64,000 bases of DNA, taken from contig CAZJVS010000003.1 in NCBI GenBank assembly GCA_964549445.1, positions 124,001 through 188,000 of the forward strand, read 5' to 3'. Every line of letters begins with the position of its first letter. Position 1 is the stretch's first letter. This document shows positions 51,841 to 60,827 of this stretch, in pieces. The DNA comes from SpSt-539 sp964549445 (lineage in GTDB: Bacteria > Planctomycetota > Phycisphaerae > UBA1845 > UTPLA1). The notes under the pieces were generated by a model, which was given only the letters and a program-made list of their open reading frames with translations, did no database searches and was not told the origin of the DNA. A program made the translations under genes and the position numbers.

Positions 51841-54585
51841 TCAGGTCGCCTGGAGTGCCGCCACGATATTGCTCCGGCTGGCTACGCGCGCCGGCCCGAG
51901 CGCCGCCAACAGGCACAGTAGCACGGCCATCCCCGCCCCGAGCAAGACCATCGGCCACGGCACCGCGAATTTCGGCTCGAAGCCCCACAACGTCGCCGTC
52001 AGGCTCGTGCTGCTCCGCCCCAGGTGCAATCCCATCGTCAGTCCGAGCAAACTCCCGATCAGACCAAGGATCAGCGCCTCGGCCACGACGATGCGGATCA
52101 TCTGAAACTGCGTCGCCCCCACCGCGCGGAGCACCGCGATTTGCCGCTGCCGACTCGCGACGTTCGCCATCATGAGGTTCGCCACGCCCAGCGCCGCCAC
52201 GATCAGCCCCACCGTCGGAATCGCCGCCAGCAACATCGTGACGCGATCAATGTTGCGATCGATGCTCTGCTTGAGCTGGCTCACCGTCGCCGTCGCGATG
52301 TTCCCGCTCGGCACCTTCATCTCCGCCTCGATTCGCTGAAACGTCGCATTTTCGTTGACCGTTCCCGCCGCCGACTCGTCCGCGCCAGACACGTCCGCCT
52401 CGACGATCCGCCCCTCCGCGTCCCGGATGGGTTTTCGGCGCAGTGACCCGAACTGTTCGGCGATCCCGGGCTCATAACGCGAGTCCGCAGGCCGATCGAA
52501 GTTGAACAGCAGCATCCGCCCGATCTCGCGCCCGAAGAATCGCTTGTCGTCGGCCAGTGTCCCGATGAACGAGCCGACCGCATAGACCTGGAATTCCCCG
52601 CCCGCGTTGAAGAAACTCACCGCGATGTCGATCGCCGGCGACGCCACGACCCCCGCGACCGTGAACTTCGCCTCCGCATCGCCAACCTTGAGCGTCACCT
52701 CGTCGCCCAGATGGATCTTCCGGGCCTGGCTGAACTCGCGCGTCGCCAATATGTGCCCGCCCGCCTTCAGTTTCCGCAGTGCATCCGCCTCGTTCCCCTC
52801 CAGGTACGCCAGCTTGATCACGTTCGGAAACGTCTCCGGGTCGCTCGCGATGAATCGATAAAAAGGATCGATGATCCCGAGAAAACCGCCGCCCTTGCCC
52901 ACCAGTTTGCAGCGTGCATCGTCTGCCACGGTCGCTGCACCTCGGGCGATGCCCTCCACCTTCGATGCCGCAATCATCCGCTCCAGCGGGATGTCCTCCC
53001 ACGAATAAACCATCGCCTCCGGAAACTCCTTCGGAAATTGCCAGCCCGCCTTGATCGATTCGCTGTGTACCTGAAGGGCGACGATCAGCGACAGCCCTAC
53101 CATCAGGCCGCAGCACACCGCCGCTGACCGCCACGGCCGCCGCCCCACCTGGTCGGCCACGAGCTGCCGCCGCAACTGCAACACTTTCGCCGCTACCCGC
53201 ACCGCCGGCTCGCCCAGCACCACCACGACCAGGGGGGCTATGAGCGTGTACCCCGCGTAGAGCATCACAAGGCCGATCATCGCCAGCGCTGCGAAATGCG
53301 TCGTCTGCGCCGTGATCGTCCCCATCAGGAAATGCCGCGCGATCAGCAGTGCGACCCCGCCCGCCGCTGCCGCCACTTCAACGGTAAACGTCGGCCGCTG
53401 CGGCGCGGCCCGTGTCGCCGCGACCGGCGAGATCATCGCCGCCCGAATCGCCGGTCCGATCGCCCCGAGCAGCGCCGTCCCGATGCCGCCCGCCACTGCC
53501 AGCAGAATCCCCGTCCGGCTCACGACGAGCTGCCCCACATACTCCGGCACCAGCTTCATCGTCGCGTATTGCAGCGCCGTTCCGAGCGGCAGCCCGATGA
53601 AGATCGCCGCCACGCTTAACGGCAACACTTCGATCAGCACCAGCGACAACACCTGCCCGCGCGTCATGCCGACGCACCGCATGAGCCCGAGCTGGTTGAT
53701 CCGCTCGCTCACCCCCATGCTCATCGTCGAGAGGATGATGAAAAACGCCGTCAGCAACGCCACGCACGAAATCAGCATCAGCACGAACTGAAGTTGCCCC
53801 TGCGCCGCCCGCAGCTGCCGAAGCTGCAGCGCCGTCGTGTTCACCTTCAGCGTCTTGTCGCGCTTGCGCACGATCTTCCGAATCGCGTCCGCCGCCCTGT
53901 TGATGCCCTCCTCGCTGTCGTCAGCGATAATGAAGTCGATCGCCTTGATCTTCCCCGGCGACTGGCTCGCCTGCTGCACGGCCGTGATCGACGTCCACGC
54001 CATCGGAAGCTGGTGGCTGCTCACCCGCCGCCGATCGATCAGCCCGACGATCTCGAAGCTCATCGGCGGGTGATCCGGCATCGGGTAGTGCATCTCGACC
54101 TGGTCACCGACCTCCAGCCCCCAGTCCCGCGCCAGCAGCTCCTCGATCAGTACGCCGGTGTTCTCGCCCGGCTTCAGCATCCGCCCCGCGCTCAGTTTGT
54201 AATTGCGAAAATCCAGCTCAGCCGGAATATCGACGCCGACCAGGTCGAGCCGCATGATCTCCGGCTCGCCGCGCTTCGGCGGCCGCATGATCTCGACCGT
54301 CTCGAGCGTCCGCCGCGTGACCTTCGCAACCCCCGTAAGCTCGGTCAGTCCTTCAGCCACCTTTTCGTCAAAAAGCGCCCACCGCCCCGCGACGCTCTCG
54401 ACCGAAACCTGCGCCCGCCCGATCCACTCGACAACTGTGTCGGTCACACTCCGCCGAACCGATTCGTAGCAATTGGTCACCCATGCGACCAGCGCCACGC
54501 CCAGCGCGATCGACGCCGTCGCCAGCAGCGTGCGAACCGGCTTAGCGAGCCAGTTCCGCGTACCGACTTGCCACCAATGCCGCAT
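51841..54585 (-). CDS. ABC transporter permease, FtsX/MacB type, fused double domain
   Basis: 914 residues from ATG 54585 (AAGGAAG upstream). An N-terminal membrane helix (TLLATASIALGVALVAW) and a large extracytoplasmic MacB_PCD domain (VTDTVVEWIGRAQVSVESVAG...) precede a first FtsX membrane module (residues about 290-440, SERINQLGLMRCVGMTRGQVLSLVLIEVLPLS). A second exporter unit follows (MacB-like region from about 530 to 780, then SRQRQIAVLRAVGATQFQMIRIVVAEALILGLIGSLLGL). Such permeases work with LolD/MacB ATPases to extract lipoproteins or export peptides. Translation overlaps the ATPase gene by 44 bp. Confidence 0.85.
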   Translation of the reverse strand: MRHWWQVGTRNWLAKPVRTLLATASIALGVALVAWVTNCYESVRRSVTDTVVEWIGRAQVSVESVAGRWALFDEKVAEGLTELTGVAKVTRRTLETVEIMRPPKRGEPEIMRLDLVGVDIPAELDFRNYKLSAGRMLKPGENTGVLIEELLARDWGLEVGDQVEMHYPMPDHPPMSFEIVGLIDRRRVSSHQLPMAWTSITAVQQASQSPGKIKAIDFIIADDSEEGINRAADAIRKIVRKRDKTLKVNTTALQLRQLRAAQGQLQFVLMLISCVALLTAFFIILSTMSMGVSERINQLGLMRCVGMTRGQVLSLVLIEVLPLSVAAIFIGLPLGTALQYATMKLVPEYVGQLVVSRTGILLAVAGGIGTALLGAIGPAIRAAMISPVAATRAAPQRPTFTVEVAAAAGGVALLIARHFLMGTITAQTTHFAALAMIGLVMLYAGYTLIAPLVVVVLGEPAVRVAAKVLQLRRQLVADQVGRRPWRSAAVCCGLMVGLSLIVALQVHSESIKAGWQFPKEFPEAMVYSWEDIPLERMIAASKVEGIARGAATVADDARCKLVGKGGGFLGIIDPFYRFIASDPETFPNVIKLAYLEGNEADALRKLKAGGHILATREFSQARKIHLGDEVTLKVGDAEAKFTVAGVVASPAIDIAVSFFNAGGEFQVYAVGSFIGTLADDKRFFGREIGRMLLFNFDRPADSRYEPGIAEQFGSLRRKPIRDAEGRIVEADVSGADESAAGTVNENATFQRIEAEMKVPSGNIATATVSQLKQSIDRNIDRVTMLLAAIPTVGLIVAALGVANLMMANVASRQRQIAVLRAVGATQFQMIRIVVAEALILGLIGSLLGLTMGLHLGRSSTSLTATLWGFEPKFAVPWPMVLLGAGMAVLLCLLAALGPARVASRSNIVAALQAT

Positions 54586-55282
54586 CCTGTCTTCCTTGCG
54601 ACTCGATGCACCCGCGCAGCTCCCCCTCGCGCAGCACAAACACGCGATCCGCATTCGCCGCCGCCGCCGCCTCGTGCGTCACCATCACGATCGTCGCTTC
54701 GTGTTCATTCGCCAGGTTCCGCAGAAGCTGCCAGATTTCCCCCGACGCCTCCGGATCAAGATTCCCCGTCGGTTCGTCCGCCAGCAGCAGGTCCGGCCGG
54801 ATCAGCAGCGACCGCGCGATCGCCACGCGTTGCTGCTCTCCGCCCGACAGTGCCGACGGCTGGTGATTTTCGCGGTTCGACAGGTGTACCTGCGCGATCA
54901 GCTCGCGCGCCCTCGTCTCGATCGCGGGCAGCGCCTGTCCGTCGACCATCAGCGGCAGCATTACGTTTTCAAACGCCGTCAGCGTCGGCAGCAGGTTGTA
55001 CGCCTGAAACACGATGCCGATCTTCCGCCGACGAAACAGCGTCCGCTGCCGATCCGACATCCGCGTGATGTCCTCATCGCCGATACGGATGCTCCCGGCG
55101 TCCGGCAGGTCGAGTCCACCGATCAGGTGCAGCAGCGTCGTCTTCCCAGATCCGCTTGCCCCCATGATCGCGACGAATTCGCCCTTGCGGATCGTCAGAC
55201 TCACGCCGCGCAGCGCGTGAACGTCCTCGGCCCCCAGCCGATAATGCTTGTGCAGCGCGTTGACGACAACAAGATCGCTCAT
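54542..55282 (-). CDS. ABC transporter ATP-binding protein, LolD/MacB type
   Basis: 246 residues from ATG 55282. Walker A GASGSGKTTLLHLIGG, Q-loop VFQAYNLLPTLTAFENV, signature LSGGEQQRVAIARSLL, Walker B LLLADEPTGNLDPE and the His switch VMVTHE. The Ala after Met, NLLPTLTAFENVMLPL and TGNLDPEASGEIW are typical of the LolD/MacB subgroup. It energises the FtsX-type permease encoded next. The open frame reaches 55387, but the extra N-terminus lacks domain sequence. It is divergent from the second phosphoesterase gene. Confidence 0.92.
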   Translation of the reverse strand: MSDLVVVNALHKHYRLGAEDVHALRGVSLTIRKGEFVAIMGASGSGKTTLLHLIGGLDLPDAGSIRIGDEDITRMSDRQRTLFRRRKIGIVFQAYNLLPTLTAFENVMLPLMVDGQALPAIETRARELIAQVHLSNRENHQPSALSGGEQQRVAIARSLLIRPDLLLADEPTGNLDPEASGEIWQLLRNLANEHEATIVMVTHEAAAAANADRVFVLREGELRGCIESQGRQDAALVASRYAELAR

Positions 55283-55357
55283 GCTTCCGATCGTTCCACC
55301 GCCGCCCGCCGTTCGATTCCGTCGCCATCGTCCCGCACAAGCCGTAGAATGCTTGAA

Positions 55358-56230
55358 ATGCGGATCATCCTGACGTCCGATCTGCACTACGATGTGCAGC
55401 GCAGCAAGGCCCCCACCGACGAGATCGCCCGCAAAATCGTCGCCGCCGGCGGCGATCTGCTCGTTCTCGTGGGCGACTCGGCCGCCGTCGACCTCGCCAT
55501 TCTAGAGCGACTGCTCTCTCTTTTCGATGCGTTCAACGGGCGACGTCTCTTTGTCGCCGGAAATCACGAACTCTGGGTCGCCCCCGGCGCCGATTCATTT
55601 CGGCGCTGGGAGGTCGAACTCGCCGACGTTTGCAAGCGTGCCGGCTACCACTATCTCGATGCGCTGCCCTTTGTCGAGTCCGGTTTGGCGATCGTCGGCA
55701 GCGTCGGCTGGTACGACTACACCTTTCGCTCGGCGTCGTTGCGGATTCCGCTCCGCTTCTATCAACACAAGGTCGCTCCCGGCCGCGCCGCCGCCGAAGA
55801 ATCGTTGCGCCACCTCGTCACCGGCTACGACGACATCCCGCCGGGCGCCGATGGTATCTTCGTCCGCTGGATGGACGGCGTGCGGGCAAATCTGGGCATG
55901 TCAGACGTCGAATACACGCACCTGCTGGCCGCCCGGCTCCGCACGCATCTCGTCGAGGCGACCGCACGGGTTGATCGTGTCGTCGCCGCCATACATCATG
56001 TGCCCTTCCATCAGCTCGTCCCCCGCACCATGCACCCAAACTTCGCCTTCGCAGAGGCGTACATGGGTAGCGAGTTGCTCGGCGAAGTCTTGTTGGATTT
56101 TCCGCAGGTTCGCGACGTCTATTGCGGCCATGCCCATCGCCGCAAGACGGTTCGCGTCGGCGGCCTGACCGCCACCTGCATCGGTTCGACTTACACGGAG
56201 AAGCTCTATGACGTGCTCGACGTTCCATGA
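55358..56230 (+). CDS. Cytoplasmic metallophosphoesterase
   Basis: 290 residues from ATG 55358 (ATG 55349 is nearly equivalent; neither has a strong ribosome site). Calcineurin-fold motifs: ILTSDLHYDV (DxH), VLVGDSAAVD (GDxxA), LFVAGNHELW (GNHE), AAIHHVPFHQL and VYCGHAHRRKTV (GHAH). No signal peptide, so it acts in the cytoplasm; the substrate is unknown. Its 3' end overlaps the HtrA gene by 23 bp, suggesting one transcript. An upstream open frame to 54473 belongs to the antisense of the ABC genes. Confidence 0.85.
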   Translation: MRIILTSDLHYDVQRSKAPTDEIARKIVAAGGDLLVLVGDSAAVDLAILERLLSLFDAFNGRRLFVAGNHELWVAPGADSFRRWEVELADVCKRAGYHYLDALPFVESGLAIVGSVGWYDYTFRSASLRIPLRFYQHKVAPGRAAAEESLRHLVTGYDDIPPGADGIFVRWMDGVRANLGMSDVEYTHLLAARLRTHLVEATARVDRVVAAIHHVPFHQLVPRTMHPNFAFAEAYMGSELLGEVLLDFPQVRDVYCGHAHRRKTVRVGGLTATCIGSTYTEKLYDVLDVP

Positions 56231-57626
56231 AACGCCTGAGCGTAAAGCGTTCTTAAATCGTATCCCCTGGTTCTTGGCGCTCTCGCTCCTGTTGGCGTCA
56301 GCCGTCCCGGTTCGTGCCGACGACTCCGCCGCCCGCATTCGCCGTCGCACGCCCGTCGTCGAAGTCGTCGACAAGTGCCGCGCCGCCGTCGTCAATATCT
56401 CTACCACGCGCCGCTTCCTCATCCAGCGCGGCGTCGGGCCATTCGACATCATGCTCGGTGATCGCTTCCTCCTGCCCCCGCCCGAGCAGGTCGAACAGCA
56501 GTCCATTGGCTCCGGCTTCCTCATCGACCCGGTCGGCTTCATCGTGACAAATGCCCACGTCCTCGCCCAGGCCGTCCAGCAGACCATTATCTTCGCCGAC
56601 GGCACGAAACTTCAGGCCGACGCGATTGCCGTCGATCCGGAACACGACCTCGCCATCCTCAAGGTAAATACTTCCAAGCCCCTCCCATTCCTGACCCTCG
56701 GCCGCTCCGACGACCTCATGATCGGCGAGACCGTCGTCGTGGTCGGCAATCCCCTCGGCCTGCAACACACCTGCACTACGGGCATCATCTCCGCCCTCGA
56801 CCGCGAACTCGTCTTCCCACGCGGAGTCAAATACACCGGCCTGATCCAGACCGACGCCTCGATCAATCCCGGCAACTCCGGCGGCCCGCTCCTGAACATC
56901 AACGGCGAACTGATCGGCGTTACTTCTGCCATCCGGGGCGACGCCCAAAACATCGGCTTCGCCATCCCCGTCGACGAGCTGCGGACATATCTACCGGTCT
57001 ATCTCGACATCGAGCGCATCCGCCGTGTCGAACTTGGCATGCACCTCGCCGAGCAGATCGGTGAATCCTATGAAGGCGGCGCCCGGGTAATCATCGATCG
57101 CATCGACGAGGGTTCCCCCGCCGCCCGTGCCGGCCTCAAGGTCGGCGACGTCCTTCGCGCCATCGCGGGCAAGCCCACGCCGACCTTCATGGCCGCCTTC
57201 TCGGTCCTCCGGGACGTCGCCACCGGCAAGCCGTTCAGTGTCACAGTCGTTCGCAATGGCAAGACCGAGAAGAAATCGGTGACGATGACCGCGATCACCA
57301 AGCCCTACGGCTCGAAGCTCATGGTCGATCGCTTCGGCATCGACGTCCGCGAGATGACCCCCGACGAAATGCGTTCTCTGCGAGTCGCCCGCCCGCTGGG
57401 CCTCGTCGTTACCGGCGTCGACGCCCGCTCGCAGGCCGCTGCCAACGGCCTCTCGCCCGGCGACTTCATCACTCGTATCGGCCGTTCACCGGTCAACACG
57501 CTTGACGCCCTGGGCCACGCCCTCTCGCGCGTGAAGCCCGGCGAACAGGCGGCCGTCGGCGTCCTCCGCGTCGATGTCTCGGGCGGCCCGCCGCAGCAGG
57601 GCGACATGTTGCTTCTCGCGAGATAA
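56208..57626 (+). CDS. HtrA/DegP-type serine protease with two PDZ domains
   Basis: 472 residues. A signal anchor (WFLALSLLLASAVPVRA, about residues 21-37) precedes a trypsin-like domain: His117 in IVTNAHVLAQ, Asp147 in DPEHDLAIL and Ser224 in NPGNSGGPL. Two PDZ domains follow, near 268-355 (GSPAARAGLKVGDVLRAIAG) and 375-465 (AAANGLSPGDFITRIGRSPV). HtrA proteins degrade misfolded envelope proteins. GGAG lies seven bases before ATG 56208, inside the phosphoesterase gene. It converges on ispH 5 bp away. Confidence 0.93.
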   Translation: MTCSTFHETPERKAFLNRIPWFLALSLLLASAVPVRADDSAARIRRRTPVVEVVDKCRAAVVNISTTRRFLIQRGVGPFDIMLGDRFLLPPPEQVEQQSIGSGFLIDPVGFIVTNAHVLAQAVQQTIIFADGTKLQADAIAVDPEHDLAILKVNTSKPLPFLTLGRSDDLMIGETVVVVGNPLGLQHTCTTGIISALDRELVFPRGVKYTGLIQTDASINPGNSGGPLLNINGELIGVTSAIRGDAQNIGFAIPVDELRTYLPVYLDIERIRRVELGMHLAEQIGESYEGGARVIIDRIDEGSPAARAGLKVGDVLRAIAGKPTPTFMAAFSVLRDVATGKPFSVTVVRNGKTEKKSVTMTAITKPYGSKLMVDRFGIDVREMTPDEMRSLRVARPLGLVVTGVDARSQAAANGLSPGDFITRIGRSPVNTLDALGHALSRVKPGEQAAVGVLRVDVSGGPPQQGDMLLLAR

Positions 57627-57631
57627 GCGGC

Positions 57632-58609
57632 TCAGCGCTTGCCGGATGCGATTTCACTCAATCGCGGCGAGACGTTAAGCGCCACGTGCCGCAGCCCAGG
57701 CGGCAGCGAAAAGACCGTGTCTTCCTCGACCGTCGTCAGCAGTTCGACTTGGTCGCCGCCCAATTCGCGCAGTCGCTTGAGCACGTCCTGCACGACGGCC
57801 TCCGGCGTCGAAGCCCCCGCCGTCACGCCGATCGTCGCGGCCCCTTTCACCCAGCCCGCGTCAATGTCCGCGGCGCAGTCGATCAGGTAGCCGTTCATGC
57901 CGCGCGCCTTCGCGACCTCCACCAGCCGCAGCGCGTTCGACGAATTCCGCGATCCGACCACGAGCACGACGTCCACCTTGCTCTCGTGCATCGCTTTCAC
58001 CGCGTTTTGTCGGTTCTGCGTCGCGTAGCAGATGTCGTCCGACGGCGGCAGCTCCAGGTGCGGGAATCGTGCCCGCAGCGCCGCCAGCACGTCGGCCGTA
58101 TCGTCGATCCCCAGCGTTGTCTGTGTCAGCACGATCAATTTCTCGTGCGCCGGCATCGTCACCGTTCGCGCCTGCTCCACGTCCGACACGAGCGTGATGG
58201 CGTGCGGCGCGTGGCCCAGCGTGCCAACCACTTCATCGTGCCCCGCGTGGCCGATCAGCACGATGTGGTAGCCGTGCCGCACGAATCGCTCCACCTCGAG
58301 GTGCACCTTCGCCACCAGCGGACAGGTCGCGTCGATGATGTTCAGCGACCGTTCCCTGGCCGCGTCGAACACCCCCGGCGCAACACCGTGCGCCGAAAAG
58401 ATCACATTCGCTTCGTTCGGAACCTCCTCGACCTCGTCGATGAACACCGCCCCCATATCTCGCAGCCGCCGCACGACGTGACTGTTGTGAACGATCTCGC
58501 GCCGCACGTAGACCGGCGGCCCGTACAGCTCCAGCGCCAGCTCGACGATCTTTACCGCCCGCTCGACGCCCGCACAAAACCCTCGCGGCTCGGCCAGTAT
58601 GACTCTCAT
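57632..58609 (-). CDS. ispH: 4-hydroxy-3-methylbut-2-enyl diphosphate reductase IspH
   Basis: 325 residues from ATG 58609. Iron-sulfur ligands Cys12 (GFCAGV), Cys96 (DATCPLV) and Cys194 (CYATQNRQ) are all present, with the conserved His41, His74 and His124 regions and SRNSSNALRLVEVA. IspH makes IPP and DMAPP in the last step of the MEP pathway. The start forms an ATGA overlap with the squalene synthase-type gene, linking isoprene supply to the C30 branch. The longer open frame to 58681 is not used. Confidence 0.97.
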   Translation of the reverse strand: MRVILAEPRGFCAGVERAVKIVELALELYGPPVYVRREIVHNSHVVRRLRDMGAVFIDEVEEVPNEANVIFSAHGVAPGVFDAARERSLNIIDATCPLVAKVHLEVERFVRHGYHIVLIGHAGHDEVVGTLGHAPHAITLVSDVEQARTVTMPAHEKLIVLTQTTLGIDDTADVLAALRARFPHLELPPSDDICYATQNRQNAVKAMHESKVDVVLVVGSRNSSNALRLVEVAKARGMNGYLIDCAADIDAGWVKGAATIGVTAGASTPEAVVQDVLKRLRELGGDQVELLTTVEEDTVFSLPPGLRHVALNVSPRLSEIASGKR

Positions 58610-59649
58610 GCCGTTGATGCTCCGTCTGTTCCGCTCCGCGCCAGCGCCGACGTCACCTGCCCGCGATACGCCGCGAACCAACCCGCAAGCCGTTCATTGT
58701 CGCCGACCACCCGCCGGCTCTCGGTCAGGATTCTAGCGACCTCGTCCCTTCCGACTTTCGGCGTCCGCGTCGCGCTGCCCGCCGCCTCGCGCAAGGTCCC
58801 CAACGCCAGCATCAGCGCCCAAATACAGAACAAGCGGATTCCCTCCGCCGATGCCGGAATCTCCGTCACATAGCGCATCGCCTCATCGAGATGGCCGAGT
58901 GCGTGTCGAATCAGCAATCCGCGGGCCTCCGGGCGAATCGCCGCTGGATCCGACGCCGTCACGCATTCTCGAGGCACGAAACACGTCCCCCGCGCCACGT
59001 CGTCCGAATGATCCTTGATGATGTTTACTGCCTGCAGACCGAGGCCAAACCGCCGCCCGCGTTCGACCGTCGCGGCCTCCGCCGTCCGCTGTCCGTCCGA
59101 CGCGAACAACCGCGTCAACATGACGCCGACGGTCCCCGCCACGTAGTGGCAGTACGCATCAAGCCCCGTGAGGTCGCCGCACACGAACCGGACGCCTCCG
59201 ACCCGCGGCCGCTCGCCAAGTTCCCGCATCCCCGCGATCATCTCGCGCACGCACGCCGCGATCGCTGTCCGCTGCTCGCGCGGCAAACCTGCGAACGCCG
59301 CGAGTACCTGCGGCGTCCCCGCCACCAGCCGTGCATACGCATCCGAAGCCGCCGCCGCCCACTCCGACCCGAACGGGCTCGCGTTCGCCGGCCGCGCCGG
59401 ATCGACCGCCGCGTGCAGTCCGTCGTACAGTTCGTCGCGCAACTCGGGCGCCAGCGGCTCCGTATCCTCGATCGTATCGGCGATCCTGCACAACAGGTAC
59501 GCGCAACACACCGCGTCGCGCAGTCGCGCCGGCAGCACGGGTATGTTCAATGCAAATGTCCGCGAGACCTCCGGCAAAATGCGATGGCAAAAGGCCCATG
59601 CCTCGGCCGGCGCGATGGTCGTCGTCGATGTTGCGGGCGGTTCGATCAT
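58606..59649 (-). CDS. Squalene/phytoene synthase family protein
   Basis: 347 residues. First Asp motif DTIED (58-62, preceded by YLLCRIADTI), second KDHSDD (212-217), YCHYVAGTVGVMLTRLF and FALNIPVLPARL. The layout FALNI...LL.RI.DTIED and LGLQAVNIIKDHSDD fits squalene synthase or a hopanoid HpnC-type enzyme more than phytoene synthase. It would join two farnesyl diphosphates for hopanoid or sterol precursors. ATGA overlaps at both ends: with the PpiC gene upstream and ispH downstream. Confidence 0.88.
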   Translation of the reverse strand: MIEPPATSTTTIAPAEAWAFCHRILPEVSRTFALNIPVLPARLRDAVCCAYLLCRIADTIEDTEPLAPELRDELYDGLHAAVDPARPANASPFGSEWAAAASDAYARLVAGTPQVLAAFAGLPREQRTAIAACVREMIAGMRELGERPRVGGVRFVCGDLTGLDAYCHYVAGTVGVMLTRLFASDGQRTAEAATVERGRRFGLGLQAVNIIKDHSDDVARGTCFVPRECVTASDPAAIRPEARGLLIRHALGHLDEAMRYVTEIPASAEGIRLFCIWALMLALGTLREAAGSATRTPKVGRDEVARILTESRRVVGDNERLAGWFAAYRGQVTSALARSGTDGASTA

Positions 59650-60818
59650 TGCAGCGGTGGCCCCGTCGTTCGCCCCGCGTTCTGCTCGCGCTGGTACGCC
59701 GTCCGCAGCGGCGGATCCTCAATGCGGATCTTCGCCTTCCGCACGATGTCGAGCGCCAGCCGGTCCATCTCGTCCGCCGTCAGCCGCGCCCGCACGTCGC
59801 TCGTCAGCTTCGCCCGCACCTGCTCCAGCGGAACGGTTCCGCGCGGAATCTTCCGCACCAGCAGCAGGATGTGATACTGCCCGTCGAACTGAATCGGATC
59901 GCTCGTCTGCCCCACCTGTAACTGAAATGCCGCCTCCCGCAGCGTCTTCGGAAACCGCAGGTCGCCCGCCGTGAACGGTGGCAGCATCCCACCCTCGCCG
60001 GCCGTCATCCGATTCTGGCTGTACTGCGCCGCCAGTGACTCGAAGCTCTGCCCGTTCGCCAGCCGCCGCCGCACCTGCTCCGCGTCCCGCATGGTCGCGA
60101 CCTGCAAATGCCGCACTTCGACCTTCTCGCCGTACTGCCGTTCGTACTCCTCGGTCACGAGCCGCTCGCTCACGTTGACCGTTGGCTCGGCCATCCGCCG
60201 CAGGTAGGCCTGCCGGGTCATCGCGATCCGCAACTCCGCCGCCGACACGCCCGACCGCTTCAGCCACAGCTCGATCAGCTCCGCCCGTCGCACCGGGCTC
60301 AGCGGCTGATCGCTCTCCGCGCCGCGGAGCGTGTTGTCGTATTCGCGCTCGATGTCCGAATCCCGCACCCGCACGCCCGCACTGATCGCCGCCTGCTTCA
60401 CCGCCTCCAGCGCGATCTGCTGCTGCAGGACGTTCAGCCCGTAGCCCTCCATCAAAACGTCGACGACCGCCTTGCGCTCCAGCGGCTTGCCGTTGACATA
60501 CGCGATCGCCTCAGCGCCGCCTGCACGCGGAATCGGATTCGCCGCCGGTGGCGCAACCCCGGGCGGCGGCTTCGCGCTGGTCGCGCCGGTTGCAGCGCCG
60601 CCCGTCGATCCAGCGTCGGCCGACACAGCCGTCCCGCCCGTCGGCTCCTCGGCCGGCGGTAGCGGCGGCGGCTCGGTCGCCGCCTGCATCTCCGCCTGGC
60701 GCTGCGATTGCCACGCCTGCCCGATCGTCACCTCGGGCTTCTTCTCGCGCGGTTCGCACCCCGCCGCGAGCGTCGCCGCGATGGCCGCCGCAATGATCGT
60801 CTTCCCGATTCCGTTCAC
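59646..60818 (-). CDS. Parvulin-type peptidyl-prolyl isomerase lipoprotein
   Basis: 390 residues from GTG 60818 (GAGGGG upstream). Lipobox LAAGC (Cys21). A Pro/Thr/Ala linker of about 70 residues precedes a SurA-like N-region (AIAYVNGKPLERKAVVDVLM...IEREYDNTLRGAESD) and a PpiC rotamase (residues about 235-330: EVRHLQVATMRDAEQVRRRLANGQSFESLAAQYSQNRM, GEGGMLPPFTAGDL, VGQTSDPIQFDGQYHILLL). It probably assists folding of exported proteins. It is flanked by ATGA overlap with the synthase and a 9-bp gap to nif3. Confidence 0.88.
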   Translation of the reverse strand: MNGIGKTIIAAAIAATLAAGCEPREKKPEVTIGQAWQSQRQAEMQAATEPPPLPPAEEPTGGTAVSADAGSTGGAATGATSAKPPPGVAPPAANPIPRAGGAEAIAYVNGKPLERKAVVDVLMEGYGLNVLQQQIALEAVKQAAISAGVRVRDSDIEREYDNTLRGAESDQPLSPVRRAELIELWLKRSGVSAAELRIAMTRQAYLRRMAEPTVNVSERLVTEEYERQYGEKVEVRHLQVATMRDAEQVRRRLANGQSFESLAAQYSQNRMTAGEGGMLPPFTAGDLRFPKTLREAAFQLQVGQTSDPIQFDGQYHILLLVRKIPRGTVPLEQVRAKLTSDVRARLTADEMDRLALDIVRKAKIRIEDPPLRTAYQREQNAGRTTGPPLQ

Positions 60819-60827
60819 GACATCCCC

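Noticed and set aside
53794..56230. Large plus-strand frames over the ABC transporter genes
   Set aside because: They are Arg/Pro-rich antisense shadows of the ATPase and permease; only the part from 55358 is the phosphoesterase.
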